Positions 1-8,584 of a stretch of DNA of 64,000 bases are shown here, piece after piece. The notes under the pieces are model-generated. The model saw nothing but the letters and a program-made list of their open reading frames with translations, did no database searches and was not told the origin of the DNA. Source of the stretch: Streptomyces sp. LX-29 (GTDB taxonomy: Bacteria; Actinomycetota; Actinomycetes; Streptomycetales; Streptomycetaceae); contig NZ_CP089746.1 in the NCBI RefSeq assembly GCF_029541745.1, forward strand, positions 5,713,559 through 5,777,558. Direction: 5' to 3'. Each line of letters starts with the position of its first letter. Positions within the stretch are counted from its first letter, which is position 1. A program made the position numbers and the translations under genes.

Positions 1-57
1 CCCGCCTCCGGAGGCGGGGGTGGCGGTGGATGCTGCGGAGGCGGATGCTGCGGCTGA
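1..57 (+). CDS. C-terminal tail of a Gly/Cys-rich protein (5' end outside window)
   Basis: Reading from base 1, the first frame stays open for 18 codons and stops at TGA 55-57. It encodes a tail of glycines with two Cys-Cys pairs. Such tails occur at the end of some actinobacterial membrane proteins with a Gly/Cys-rich C-terminus, but the informative part lies outside the window and no function can be given. The first 18 bases also form a perfect palindrome (CCCGCCTCCGGAGGCGGG), which may simply reflect the Gly codons. Confidence 0.4.
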   Translation, partial: PASGGGGGGGCCGGGCCG

Positions 58-264
58 CCGCCCCTCCGGACAGCCCGTCCGGACGGCCCCTCCGGCCCGC
101 CCTCCGGTAGGCCCCGGTCTTCCGAAATCCCGCCGCCCCGCGGTTTCGTCCGCTCCGGTTGAGGCACGCGCAGCCTAGGCGGATCCTTGAAAAAGGTCCG
201 TTTCAGTCACCTCCGCAACGCGCGACGCAACCGCTCGCGACGCAATCGCATAAGGAGGCCGGAC

Positions 265-951
265 ATGGCTACCGCAGGCCACACCCTTCCCGGCGGCACC
301 CACCCCGGCGGCACCGCGCGCAACTGGCCCGAACGGGTCGGGGTGCGCACCAAGCTTCAGGAGCATCTGCCCGTCGACCACAGGCTCAGCAAGGTCTACC
401 GGCTCGGCTCCGCGCTCACCGGGCTGGTGCTGATCGCCTTCGGCGTCTTCGGGCTGCTCGACAAGGTCGGGTTCTTCGACACCCGCGGTGACACCGTCGC
501 CGGGCTGAACACCAACGGCGCGCTGAGCGTGCTCTCCATCGTGATCGGTCTGCTGCTGTTCGTCGGGATGATCATCGGCGGCAACTTCGCGTCGACCCTG
601 AACATCGTCGTCGGCTTCGCCTTCATCCTGAGCGGGTTCGTCAACCTGGCCCTGCTCGCCACCGACTACAACTTCCTCGCGTTCCGCATCCAGAACGTGA
701 TCTTCAGCTTCGTCGTCGGGCTGATGCTGATGTGGTTCGGCATGTACGGGCGGGTGAGCGGCAGTCTCCCGCACGACAACCCGTACTGGCGCAGCCGTCA
801 CCCCAGGCAGGCCGAGCGTGAGGACCGCGTGGACGCGCTCGCCCGCGCGACCGTCATGCGCGAGGAACTCAACGAGACCACCCGGCACGACACCTACGAG
901 CAGAAGCTGGCCCGGTGGGAGGTGGCCCCGCGGCGGCCGGCCCGGCGGTAG
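265..951 (+). CDS. DUF4383-type membrane protein
   Basis: 228-residue protein. The start is the ATG behind AAGGAGG at 252-258; longer in-frame starts upstream lack a ribosome site. The N-terminal ~60 residues are hydrophilic. Three or four hydrophobic segments follow (roughly residues 55-75, 90-115, 120-145 and 155-180), and a charged C-terminal tail of about 50 residues ends in Arg/Pro. This arrangement, with the motif around FGVFGLLDKVGFFDTRG before the first loop, fits the actinobacterial DUF4383 family, which has no established biochemical function. It stands alone, with a convergent methyltransferase gene downstream. Confidence 0.8.
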   Translation: MATAGHTLPGGTHPGGTARNWPERVGVRTKLQEHLPVDHRLSKVYRLGSALTGLVLIAFGVFGLLDKVGFFDTRGDTVAGLNTNGALSVLSIVIGLLLFVGMIIGGNFASTLNIVVGFAFILSGFVNLALLATDYNFLAFRIQNVIFSFVVGLMLMWFGMYGRVSGSLPHDNPYWRSRHPRQAEREDRVDALARATVMREELNETTRHDTYEQKLARWEVAPRRPARR

Positions 952-1067
952 CCCGTCCGGGCGGCGGCCCGCCCAGCCGCCGTGGCAGGCCGTGGGGCCG
1001 GCCACGGCGCACGCGGAGCCCGGCGCACGCGGAGTCCGGCGCACGCGGAGTCCGGCGCACGCGGACG

Positions 1068-1730
1068 CTAGCGCCTGCGCGCCAGCGTCACCCCGTCCGC
1101 CACCGTCAGCAATACCGTGTCGGTCCGCGCGTCCGCCGCCACATGGTCGTTGAACGCGCGGATCGCCGCGGGGTCGCCCGTCGCCTCTGGGTCGACGACC
1201 CGGCCGCTGAAGAGGGTGTTGTCCGCGACGATCAGCCCGCCGGGGCGCATCCGCGGGACCAACTCCTCCCAGTAGCCGATGTAGTTGACCTTGTCCGCGT
1301 CCAGGTAGACCAGGTCGATGTGCGGCTCCTCGGGCAGCGCGCGCAGGGTGTCCAGGGCGGGCGCGATGCGCAGGTCGACGCGGTCCGCGACGCCGGCCTT
1401 CGCCCACGCCTCGCGGCCGTACGCCGTCCACTCCTCGGAGATGTCACAGGTGATCAGCGTGCCGTCGGCCGGCAACGCCTGGGCCATGCACAGGGCGGAG
1501 AAGCCGGTGAAGGTGCCGACCTCGACGATGTGCCGGGCGCCGGTCAGCCGGACCAGGAAGGCCAGCAGCGGGCCCTGCTCCTCGGCGGACAGCTTGACGG
1601 CGACCTCGGGGAGCCGGGCGCGAGTGGCGTCGACGAGCTCACGCTGGACGGGGTCCAACGGTGGGTTGTGAGCCAGCACGTACCGGTACAGCTCGTCCGT
1701 GATCGGCACCCACTTGGACTCGGTCATCAC
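1068..1730 (-). CDS. Class I SAM-dependent O-methyltransferase (CCoAOMT-like)
   Basis: 220 residues, the usual size for the bacterial caffeoyl-CoA O-methyltransferase-like family. Visible motifs are the SAM-binding glycine loop in VEVGTFTGFSALCMA (about residues 70-84), the acidic ITCDISEEW after strand 2, and the metal- and substrate-binding stretch VYLDADKVNYIGYW followed by IVADNTLFSGRV. In this family the two Asp and the Asn of these stretches bind a divalent cation that positions a catechol-type hydroxyl. The natural substrate is unknown. The start is GTG at 1730 or the adjacent ATG at 1727; AGGGGA lies just upstream. It is followed on the same strand by unrelated genes and is probably monocistronic. 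Confidence 0.85.
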   Translation of the reverse strand: MMTESKWVPITDELYRYVLAHNPPLDPVQRELVDATRARLPEVAVKLSAEEQGPLLAFLVRLTGARHIVEVGTFTGFSALCMAQALPADGTLITCDISEEWTAYGREAWAKAGVADRVDLRIAPALDTLRALPEEPHIDLVYLDADKVNYIGYWEELVPRMRPGGLIVADNTLFSGRVVDPEATGDPAAIRAFNDHVAADARTDTVLLTVADGVTLARRR

Positions 1731-1757
1731 ACATCCCCTGAGCTCGGTGGTGAGCGG

Positions 1758-2405
1758 TCAGCTCCCCAGGTAACGCAGTACCGCCAGCACTCGCCGAGAG
1801 TAGCCCGAACTCCCATGCAGTTCGAGCTTCTCGAAGATCGCGGCAATGTGCTTCTCCACCGCGCTCCGCGACACGTGCAGCCGCTCGGCGATCGCGGTGT
1901 TGGTGTGTCCCTGCGCCATGGCGTCCAGGACGTCCCGTTCGCGCGGGGTGAGCCGGCCCAGCGGGTCGGTGTGCGTGCTGCGCACCAGGAGCTGCCGCAC
2001 CACCTCCGGGTCGAAGGCGGTCCGGCCGGCGGCGACCCGCTCCAGGGCGTCGAGGAACTCGTCGACCTGCACCACCCGGTCCTTGAGGAGATAGCCGATG
2101 CCCTCGCCGGCCCCCGTCAGCAGCTCGGTGGCGTAGCGCTTCTCCACGTACTGCGAGAGCACCAGCACGCCCACCCCCGGATACGTGGCCCTGATCTCCA
2201 GCGCGGCGCGCAGCCCCTCGTCGGTGTGGGTGGGAGGCATCCGGACGTCCACCACGACGGCGTCGACGTCCGGGTGCCGGGCCACCTCCGCCAGCAGCGC
2301 GGTCGCGTCGCCGACCGCGGCCACCACCTCGTGCCCCTCTTCGGCGAGCAGCCGCACCAGCCCCTCGCGCAGCAGGGTCGAGTCATCGGCCAGGATCAGT
2401 CTCAT
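1758..2405 (-). CDS. NarL/FixJ-type response regulator
   Basis: 215 residues. An N-terminal receiver domain has the acidic pair D7-D8, the phospho-acceptor D53 in VVDVRMP and the conserved Lys in YLLKD. It is joined to a C-terminal LuxR-type helix-turn-helix (LTPRERDVLDAMAQGHTNTAIAERL, then SRSAVEKHI). It acts as a cytoplasmic DNA-binding regulator activated by phosphorylation. The ATG overlaps the stop of the upstream histidine kinase by 4 bases, so the two are translationally coupled and form one two-component system. The signal and target genes are not apparent from the neighbourhood. Confidence 0.92.
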   Translation of the reverse strand: MRLILADDSTLLREGLVRLLAEEGHEVVAAVGDATALLAEVARHPDVDAVVVDVRMPPTHTDEGLRAALEIRATYPGVGVLVLSQYVEKRYATELLTGAGEGIGYLLKDRVVQVDEFLDALERVAAGRTAFDPEVVRQLLVRSTHTDPLGRLTPRERDVLDAMAQGHTNTAIAERLHVSRSAVEKHIAAIFEKLELHGSSGYSRRVLAVLRYLGS

Positions 2406-3835
2406 CGGGTCTCACTCATGCTCTCTCCCCTGGCCTCGCGCAAAAAATCGCCCCAGGGGTCCGGGAGGTCGTGGAACGCGCACGGCAGCTCCGCCGTCAC
2501 GGTGGTCGGCCCGCCGCGTGGGCTCAGCACCCGCAACGTGCCGTCGAGCGCGGCGACCCGGCGGGCCAGGCCCAGCAGGCCGCTGCCCGTGGGGTCGGCG
2601 CCGCCGACCCCGTCGTCGGTGACGTGGACGAGCAGCGGCCCGCCGGCGAACCCGCCCCCGTACGCCGATCCGCCCTCGTACGCGGATCCACTCTCGTACG
2701 CCGATCCGCCCTCGGACGCGGAGCCGTCCCCGCGCGTTCGGCCGTCCCCGGAGCCGTTCGCGCCCCCGTCTCCGCCCGCGGCTCCGCGCGCCGGGCCCCC
2801 GGGGGAACCGGCTCCCGCGCTCAGCGCGACGGTGATCCGCGCCGCCCCCGAGTGCTTGATCGCGTTCGTCACCGCCTCGGACACCACGAAGTACGCCACC
2901 GTCCGGACTGCCGTGCTCGGCTCCGCCGGCAGGTCGTAGTCGAGCCGCACCGGGATGGCCGACCGCTCCGCCACCGTCTCCAGCGCCGCCCGCAGCCCGG
3001 CGTCGTCCAGGGCGATCGGATAGACGCGCCAGGCCACCTCGCGCAGGTCGGTGAGGGCCTGGCGGCTCTCCTCATGGGCCTGGGCCAGCAGGGTGCGCAC
3101 CTTCTCCTCGTCCTGGCTGCGGCGGGCGCGGCCGAGCAGCATGCCGAGCGCCACCAGCCGCTGCTGCACGCCGTCGTGCAGGTCCCGTTCGATGCGGCGC
3201 CGCTCGTCGTGCACGGCGTCCACCACCCCGGCCCGGCTGGTGGCGAGCTCCTCGATCCGGCGCTGCAGCGCCTCCTGCTGGCTGGGCCCCAGCAGGTGAT
3301 GGACCAGCCTGCGCTCCAGAGCGGCCACGCCCACCATCCCCTGGAGGGAGAGGAAGAGCAGGAACAGGCCGCCGAGCGAGGAGAAGGAGAGCGTCAGCCA
3401 CTTGTGAGCCGCCATGATGAACCAGCCCCAGACCAGCAGGGAGCCGTAGAAGACGCCGGACACCACCGACATCAACACCAGGCCGCCGAGCAGACCCAGC
3501 GCCGAGCGCGCCGCCACGTACCGCAGGGCCTGACGGTTCGCGTAGTCAGCCGAGGAGCGGTGGTTGAGGAACCGGTCCAGCCGCCATCGCTCCAACTCGG
3601 TCAGTTGCCGTGCCCTCGCCGCCACCGGGCGTAGCACCCACTGCCGGGCGCGCGGCCACGCGGTCACACACAGCAGGGCGAGGCCCGCCAGCGCGCAGAA
3701 CACCAGCCCCACGACGGCGGTGCCGACACCGATCGTGAGCCCGACCGTCAGTCGCCATCCCCGCCCGATCCATCCGTGCCGTCGCACCCACCCCCGCATG
3801 GCACGCAACGCTAACCGCTTCCGTACCCCTCCCAC
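2402..3835 (-). CDS. Two-component sensor histidine kinase (HisKA_3 type)
   Basis: 477 residues. Two pairs of hydrophobic segments (about 30-60 and 110-175) flank a cytoplasmic-looking loop. The dimerisation and phosphoacceptor helix has ERRRIERDLHDGVQQR, with H220 as the predicted phosphorylated histidine. The GHKL ATPase domain follows: N-box SEAVTNAIKHSG and G-box VTDDGVGGADPTGSGLLGL. Between N- and G-boxes sits an unusual insert of about 60 Gly/Ser/Arg-rich residues with a repeated GSAYE motif (bases about 2640-2810). Family members normally have a short ATP lid here. The start is GTG 3835 with a weak ribosome site; ATG at 3799 is an alternative. Its partner is the overlapping response regulator. 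Confidence 0.9.
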   Translation of the reverse strand: MGGVRKRLALRAMRGWVRRHGWIGRGWRLTVGLTIGVGTAVVGLVFCALAGLALLCVTAWPRARQWVLRPVAARARQLTELERWRLDRFLNHRSSADYANRQALRYVAARSALGLLGGLVLMSVVSGVFYGSLLVWGWFIMAAHKWLTLSFSSLGGLFLLFLSLQGMVGVAALERRLVHHLLGPSQQEALQRRIEELATSRAGVVDAVHDERRRIERDLHDGVQQRLVALGMLLGRARRSQDEEKVRTLLAQAHEESRQALTDLREVAWRVYPIALDDAGLRAALETVAERSAIPVRLDYDLPAEPSTAVRTVAYFVVSEAVTNAIKHSGAARITVALSAGAGSPGGPARGAAGGDGGANGSGDGRTRGDGSASEGGSAYESGSAYEGGSAYGGGFAGGPLLVHVTDDGVGGADPTGSGLLGLARRVAALDGTLRVLSPRGGPTTVTAELPCAFHDLPDPWGDFLREARGESMSETR

Positions 3836-3919
3836 ACTGCGGTTTTCCGCAGGTTGCGGCTGTGGCGCGGGCCCACGAGGCCAGCGTCCCTCTGGTCCCG
3901 TCCGCTCACTTCAGCCAGG

Positions 3920-4537
3920 TCACTTCAGCCGGGGGAGATGGTTCTCGTAGCGCCATCCCGAGCCGGTCCTCACGTACGCCCCGTCGTGCCAGGGGGTCGG
4001 GCCGGTGGCCGCCGGGCAGTGGGAGCGGCCCAGGTGCGGAAGGTAGAAGAGGGCGCGGCAGCGGCGGCAGCGGCACCAGCCGCCCTGCTTGGGGAAGTTC
4101 GACAGGGGCGGTTGAAGGTCGGTCTCGATGCGGAAGGTCCGGGCGGAGGGGGTGTGGCCGTTCTCGTTGTTGGGGCAGACGCCGCGGCCGCCGGAGAAGT
4201 AGGCGGCCTTGCAGGTGAGGCACCATTTGAGGGCGAGCATGCCGAACCGGTCCTGACCTGGCTGCGGGGTGCCGTCGGTGAACCAGTAGGTGCCGCTGCC
4301 CTCCTCGTAGTGGCTGTGGTCCCACCAGTGGTGGACGGGGCAGTGGCCGCTGTCGCCCGAGGAGCGGAACCACATGCCCTGGCAGCGGTTGCACCAGCGG
4401 AAGCCCGCGCTGCTGCCGGCCACGGCCGGGGCGGCGGAGGCGAACGCGGCGGCGCCGAGCGCGGTGGTAGAGGCGGCGAGGGTCCCGCCGATGAGGCGGC
4501 GGCGGCTGAGCCGGCCTGCGTCGTGATCGTGAGGCAC
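3920..4537 (-). CDS. Tat-exported protein with three CxxC modules
   Basis: 205 residues. The start is GTG at 4537 behind AAGGAGG. The N-terminus has a twin-arginine signal (LSRRRLIGG) followed by an Ala-rich hydrophobic stretch and an AXA-like cleavage region (about residues 10-42). The mature part consists of three repeats, each beginning with W-C-x2-C or W-C-x-C-x2-C and an aromatic patch, and ending in H/V-C-P: at about 48-70, 104-126 and 152-174. The pairs of cysteines could bind zinc or form disulfides. Tat export implies folding, and possibly metal loading, in the cytoplasm. I do not recognise a named family. The function is unknown. Confidence 0.75.
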   Translation of the reverse strand: MPHDHDAGRLSRRRLIGGTLAASTTALGAAAFASAAPAVAGSSAGFRWCNRCQGMWFRSSGDSGHCPVHHWWDHSHYEEGSGTYWFTDGTPQPGQDRFGMLALKWCLTCKAAYFSGGRGVCPNNENGHTPSARTFRIETDLQPPLSNFPKQGGWCRCRRCRALFYLPHLGRSHCPAATGPTPWHDGAYVRTGSGWRYENHLPRLK

Positions 4538-4829
4538 AATCCCCTCCTTGACTAGGGTCCTTGGCGCCCTGCCGAGGAGACGCTCGGCCGCCGCGGCCGG
4601 TTGGGGCGCGTACGCGCGCCGCAGACGGCGCGTGGAGGCCCGGGGGCGGGCGCCGGAACGAACGCGCGCCGGGTCCGACGGGGAACGTGGCGCGCGACGT
4701 GGGGTACTGTGGTCCTCCCCGTAGGAACGGCCCAGGAGGTGAGACCCATTAACGCAGTGTCAGGCGGGGTGCTCTCGACTCGCGGCCGTACGGTCGCACC
4801 GGTATAGGTGACCGGGAGGGCGCCCTTCG

Positions 4830-5708
4830 GTGATCCGAAAGGTTTCCGTGACCCTCTCTTCAGATTCTGCTTTCTCCTCCGTTCTCTCCGTGCTCCGCTC
4901 CACCGTCGTCGACAGGCTGCGGGCCGCCGGCTGTGTCTTCGCCGAGGACGAGGCGGAGTTGCTCCTCTCCGCGGCGGCTTCACCCGCCGAGCTCGACGCC
5001 ATGGTGGACCGGCGCGTCGCCGGCCGGCCGTTGGAACACGTCCTCGGCTGGGCCGAGTTCTGCGGGCTCCGGATAGCGGTGGATCCGGGGGTGTTCGTCC
5101 CGCGCCGGCGGACCGAGTTCCTGGCGCGCCAGGCGGCCCGACTGGCCGGCCGCACCGAGGGTGCCGTGGTCGTGGACCTGTGCTGCGGGTCCGGGGCGGT
5201 GGGGGCGGCGCTGGCCTCGCACCTTCGGGCGCGGCCCGTGGAGCTGTACGCCGCCGACATCGACCCCGCGGCGGTGCGGTGTGCGCGGCGGAACCTCGCC
5301 GGGCTCGGCCGGGTCTACGAGGGTGACCTCTTCGACGCACTGCCGGGGGCCCTGGCGGGACGGGTCGACGTGCTGGTGGCCAACGCTCCGTATGTGCCGA
5401 CGGAGGCGATGGAGCTGTTGCCGCCGGAGGCGCGGATATACGAGTCCCGGGTGTCCCTGGACGGGGGCGAGGACGGGCTCGACGTGCAGCGGCGGGTGAC
5501 GGCGGAAGCGCGGCGGTGGCTGGTCCCCGGCGGGTATCTGCTGGTGGAGACGAGCGAGCGGCAGGCACCGCGGACGATGGCGGAGTTCGCCCGGAACGGC
5601 TTGGTGCCGCGGGTGGTCGACTGTGAGGACCTGGACGCCACCGTCGTCATCGGACGCCGTGAAGGCCCGGCGACCGATCTCGGAGCGGGCCTCTCCACCG
5701 AGCGGTAG
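4830..5708 (+). CDS. PrmC-related protein-glutamine N5-methyltransferase-like protein
   Basis: 292 residues. An N-terminal helical region precedes a class I SAM fold: VVDLCCGSGAVGAAL (about 110-124), YAADIDPAAVRCARRN, then LVANAPYVPTEAM. Release-factor methyltransferase PrmC has NPPY at the last site; here it is NAPY, typical of the PrmC-related subfamily whose substrate is not known. The FVPRRRTEFL segment before the SAM loop also matches that subfamily. The start is GTG 4830 or GTG 4848; neither has a strong ribosome site. The 3' end enters a 31-base tandem repeat. Confidence 0.82.
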   Translation: MIRKVSVTLSSDSAFSSVLSVLRSTVVDRLRAAGCVFAEDEAELLLSAAASPAELDAMVDRRVAGRPLEHVLGWAEFCGLRIAVDPGVFVPRRRTEFLARQAARLAGRTEGAVVVDLCCGSGAVGAALASHLRARPVELYAADIDPAAVRCARRNLAGLGRVYEGDLFDALPGALAGRVDVLVANAPYVPTEAMELLPPEARIYESRVSLDGGEDGLDVQRRVTAEARRWLVPGGYLLVETSERQAPRTMAEFARNGLVPRVVDCEDLDATVVIGRREGPATDLGAGLSTER

Positions 5709-5792
5709 AAGCCCTTCGGTCCCTTCCTCCGAGCGGTGGGGCCCCTTCGGGCCCTTCCGCCGAGCGGTGGCGCTCCTTCGGGTCCTCGGCCC
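5700..5792 (+). repeat. 31-bp tandem repeat, 3 copies, starting inside the upstream gene's 3' end
   Basis: Copies at 5700-5730, 5731-5761 and 5762-5792 share the pattern GAGCGGT(A/G)G followed by CCTTCGG and a CCTTCC block. The first copy contains the last two sense codons and the stop codon of the upstream methyltransferase gene, so the gene's terminus appears duplicated downstream. The rest of the gap up to 5968 is GC-rich with no recognisable gene. Confidence 0.75.
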
Positions 5793-5968
5793 CCCGGCGG
5801 CGCGCCACCGCCCGGGGCCGGCTCCGGTGACGCCCCTTCCGTGTGGCGCGCCTGCGGCGCCCGGGGGACGCGCCGCCGGCTCCCGCGTGTCGCGTCCGCG
5901 ATGAGTTTCGCCCTCCGCTGGAGTCTGACCTGGTGGATCACTGACGACGACCAGAAGGAGCCACGGCC

Positions 5969-6592
5969 ATGGCCACGGTGTCACTGACGGAATTCCTGTC
6001 GCTTGACGGGGTGGTACAGGCGCCCGGTGGGCCCGAGGAGGACACCAGCGGAGGCTTCGAGTACGGGGGCTGGCTGGTGCCCTACGCCGACGAGGACATG
6101 ATGCGCATCGTGGCGGAGCGGTTCGAGACGGCGACGGGGTTCCTGCTGGGGCGGCGTACGTACGAGATCTTCGCGGCGTACTGGCCGCAGGTGACCGACC
6201 CGGCGGACCCCGTCGCCTCGCGGCTCAACGGCCTGCCCAAGTACGTCGCGTCCACCACGCTCGACCGGGTGGAGTGGCAGAACTCCACGCTGCTGGAGGG
6301 GGACGTGGCGCGGGCGGTGGCGGAGCTGAAGGAGCGGCACGAGGGGGAGTTGCAGATCCACGGGAGCGGGACGCTGGCGCGGTCCCTGATGGCGCACGAT
6401 CTCATCGACGAGTTCCGGCTGTGGGTGTATCCGGTGGTGCTGGGGACGGGGAGGCGGCTGTTCGAGGACGGGGCGGCGCCCAGCGCGCTGCGGCTGACGG
6501 ACTCCCGGACGACCGGCGCCGGGGTCGCCGTACTGAGCTACGAGCTCGCCGGGCGGCCCACCTTCGGGACCTTCGATCTGGAGGAGCAGTAG
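5969..6592 (+). CDS. Dihydrofolate reductase family protein (RibD C-terminal domain)
   Basis: 207 residues with ATG behind AAGGAG (about 5953). The fold signature is visible: an N-terminal VSLTEFLSLDGVVQAPGG strand-loop, FLLGRRTYEIFAAYWP (about 68-83), a central PKYVASTTLDRVEW segment, and the C-terminal IHGSGTLARSLMAHDLIDEFRLWVYPVVLGTGRRLF that forms the nucleotide-binding and closing strands. Members bind NADPH and resemble the reductase half of RibD, but most, including this type, have no proven substrate. The gene stands alone on the + strand. Confidence 0.85.
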   Translation: MATVSLTEFLSLDGVVQAPGGPEEDTSGGFEYGGWLVPYADEDMMRIVAERFETATGFLLGRRTYEIFAAYWPQVTDPADPVASRLNGLPKYVASTTLDRVEWQNSTLLEGDVARAVAELKERHEGELQIHGSGTLARSLMAHDLIDEFRLWVYPVVLGTGRRLFEDGAAPSALRLTDSRTTGAGVAVLSYELAGRPTFGTFDLEEQ

Positions 6593-6982
6593 CCACGGGG
6601 CGTCCGCCGCGGCGGCACCGGGGGCGAGCGCAATGATCCGGCCGAACTGCGGGCCCCCGGCGGGCCCGCGGCGGGCTCCTCCGGGCGACGCGCTGTGTAC
6701 GCGGCCGGCCGCGGCCGCGCCGGCGTGGCGCCCTTCGCCACGGGCCGGGTGGCGGCGCGTACCTCCGGCATATGGGTCTGTCACCGTCACGGGAACGGCT
6801 GTTCGTAGCGGGCGCGAGGGGTGTGGTGGCCGGGGCCGCCCGACGGGCGCCGTGGCGGTGGATCGACCTTCGCGCGGACGGCCGCCGGGGGCGGGGGTGG
6901 GGGCGGGTGTGTCGCCCGCGTAACCGGGGCGGGCGGCCCCACCGCACCGATGTGGCCACGCTCGACCGATGGTGGGCTTTCG
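6593..6982. other. Intergenic region without a supported gene
   Basis: About 390 bases of GC-rich sequence between the reductase-like gene and the PafBC-type promoter of the next gene. Open frames on both strands are Pro/Arg/Ala-rich shadows without ribosome sites. I see no RNA gene or clear hairpin. Confidence 0.5.
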
Positions 6983-7005
6983 TTGTCAGAGCCTGCCCTT
7001 AGCCT
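6983..7005 (+). promoter_or_regulatory. PafBC (RecA-NDp-like) DNA-damage promoter
   Basis: TTGTCAGAG (6983-6991), an 8-base spacer and TAGCCT (7000-7005). The actinobacterial LexA-independent damage promoter recognised with PafBC is TTGTCRGTG-N8-TAGCMT, so this site has a single mismatch (A for T in the first block) and the correct spacing. The ATG of the next gene lies 6 bases after the -10 block, so the transcript should be leaderless. I found no second copy in the window by eye. Confidence 0.7.
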
Positions 7006-7011
7006 TGTCCC

Positions 7012-7224
7012 ATGTTCCCGTCATCCCTGGCTCCCGATGCCGTGCGCCCGGCCACCGAGGCCGTGTGCTCCGACGCCGAGCATGCCAATGAGGAGATACG
7101 CGCCTTCCTGCGGGCGCGCCGGGCCAGGCCGCTCCTGCCCGAGGAGCGGGTGGAGTACACGCGGCTGCTCGGGCTCTATCTTCGGGCGGTGCGGCGAGAG
7201 ATGGCCCTCACGGCGGCCGCCTGA
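7012..7224 (+). CDS. Small hypothetical protein, probably DNA-damage inducible
   Basis: 70 residues, mostly alpha-helical and highly charged, with an Asn-Glu-Glu-Ile-Arg segment (about 27-31) and a Glu/Arg-rich second half. No catalytic motif, membrane segment or cysteine pair is visible apart from one Cys. The support for a real gene is its codon bias and its position immediately downstream of a PafBC-type promoter, with the ATG at about the expected transcription start. The function is unknown; small proteins of this kind recur in Streptomyces. Confidence 0.7.
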   Translation: MFPSSLAPDAVRPATEAVCSDAEHANEEIRAFLRARRARPLLPEERVEYTRLLGLYLRAVRREMALTAAA

Positions 7225-7684
7225 CGCACGCTGTCCCCGGTGGCCCTGTCGCACCGGTCACCTCGTCGCCCCGTCGCCCCGTCACCCGGTGGGTGGCGGG
7301 GCCGCGGGGCGGTGGTGTCGCGGGTTCGACGGACCCGGCAGAACGGCGACGGGCCCGCCTGACCCCGGCGGGGAGCGCGGAAAGGCGCGAGGGGATGGGT
7401 GCGAGGAGATGGGCGCGCCGGGATGGGTGGTAACGGGAGCACACCGCACAGGCCGTGTCGACGCACCAGGTAACGGACGTACCGGATGGGAACAGCAGGA
7501 GCGCCCGTAACGGCCGCGACCCGACGTAGCGGATGTCGCGTACGGAACGCGTCCATGGCGGGCGATGCCGTCACGGTCGTGGCGCATATGCGCAACCGCC
7601 TTGCCGTACCCGTCGGTCGCGACGAACGTTGTCGGCGCGGGCGCGGCCGGCGTGCCCGTATATCCGACTGGGACCGGAGGCGCC
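7225..7684. other. Intergenic region without a supported gene
   Basis: About 460 bases between the small gene and the hydrolase. It contains short direct repeats (for example around 7255-7290, CGTCGCCCCGTCGCCCCGTCACC), and the last part includes the hydrolase promoter region and its GGAGG at 7676-7680. No open frame has both a ribosome site and a convincing protein. Confidence 0.5.
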
Positions 7685-8584
7685 ATGGGAGCCCATGTTC
7701 CACCCGTCGTACCACCCGTCGAGCCAGGCGTCGTGCCGCCTTATGAGGTCGTCGGCGACGGACCGCATCCGGTCATCGCCGTGCACGGCTGGTTCTCCGA
7801 TCGCGCCGCGTACGCCGCGGTGCTGCCGCACGTGGACCGGCGGGCCTTCACCTACGTCCTGCCCGACCTGCGCGGCTATGGCGAAGCGCGCGACATAGCG
7901 GGCGCGTACACCACCCGGGAGGCGGGCCAGGACCTGCTCGCGCTCGCCGACCACCTCGGCTGGGACCGGTTCTCCCTCCTGGGCCACTCCATGGGCGCCT
8001 CGGTCGCCCAGCGTGTGGTGGCCGCCGCGCCGCAGCGGGTGCGGCGGCTGGTGGGAGTGGCGCCGGTGCCCGCCTCCGGAGTGCCCTTCGACGGCGACCA
8101 GTGGGAACTGTTCGTCGGCGCCGCCGAGCGTCCGGAGAACCGCAGGACGATCATCGATCTGACCACCGGTAGCCGCCATCCCGACGCCTGGCTTGACCTG
8201 ATGGTCCGACACTCGCTGGACAACAGCGACGCGAAGGCGCTCCGGGCCTGGCTGGACTCCTGGGCGCGGGAGGACTTCCACTCCGAGATAGAGGGCGTCA
8301 CCGTCCCGGTGCGCGTGGTGGTCGGGGCCTACGACCCGGCACTCACGGCGGAGGTGATGCGGCGGACATGGCTGCGCTGGTACATAGACGCCGAGCTGGT
8401 GGAGCTGCCGTGCGCCGGACACTACCCCGCCGACGAGACGCCCCTGGAACTGGTGCGGGCGATCGAGGACTTCCTGACCGCGGACGCGATCGACGCCGCC
8501 GACGCGGCGGATGCCGTGACGGCGGTGGGGCCGACCGCGGCCACCCCGGTCGACGGTGTGGCGGGCGCGGCGGAGCCGCGTTAG
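7685..8584 (+). CDS. Alpha/beta hydrolase
   Basis: 299 residues from the ATG preceded by GGAGG. Canonical features: oxyanion-hole motif HGWF (about residues 33-36), nucleophile elbow GHSMGAS (about 100-106, Ser the predicted nucleophile), an acid in the VVVGAYDPAL strand-loop, and the C-terminal His in CAGHYPADETP. The cap region is short. This architecture covers esterases, epoxide hydrolases and C-C hydrolases; nothing in the context narrows the substrate. The Ala/Asp-rich C-terminal 30 residues are low complexity. Its stop overlaps the convergent transglycosylase gene by 4 bases. Confidence 0.88.
   Translation: MGAHVPPVVPPVEPGVVPPYEVVGDGPHPVIAVHGWFSDRAAYAAVLPHVDRRAFTYVLPDLRGYGEARDIAGAYTTREAGQDLLALADHLGWDRFSLLGHSMGASVAQRVVAAAPQRVRRLVGVAPVPASGVPFDGDQWELFVGAAERPENRRTIIDLTTGSRHPDAWLDLMVRHSLDNSDAKALRAWLDSWAREDFHSEIEGVTVPVRVVVGAYDPALTAEVMRRTWLRWYIDAELVELPCAGHYPADETPLELVRAIEDFLTADAIDAADAADAVTAVGPTAATPVDGVAGAAEPR

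Noticed and set aside
175..1431. 418-codon minus-strand frame near the window start
   Set aside because: Antisense to the DUF4383 gene and out of frame with the methyltransferase; Arg/Gly/Pro-rich shadow.
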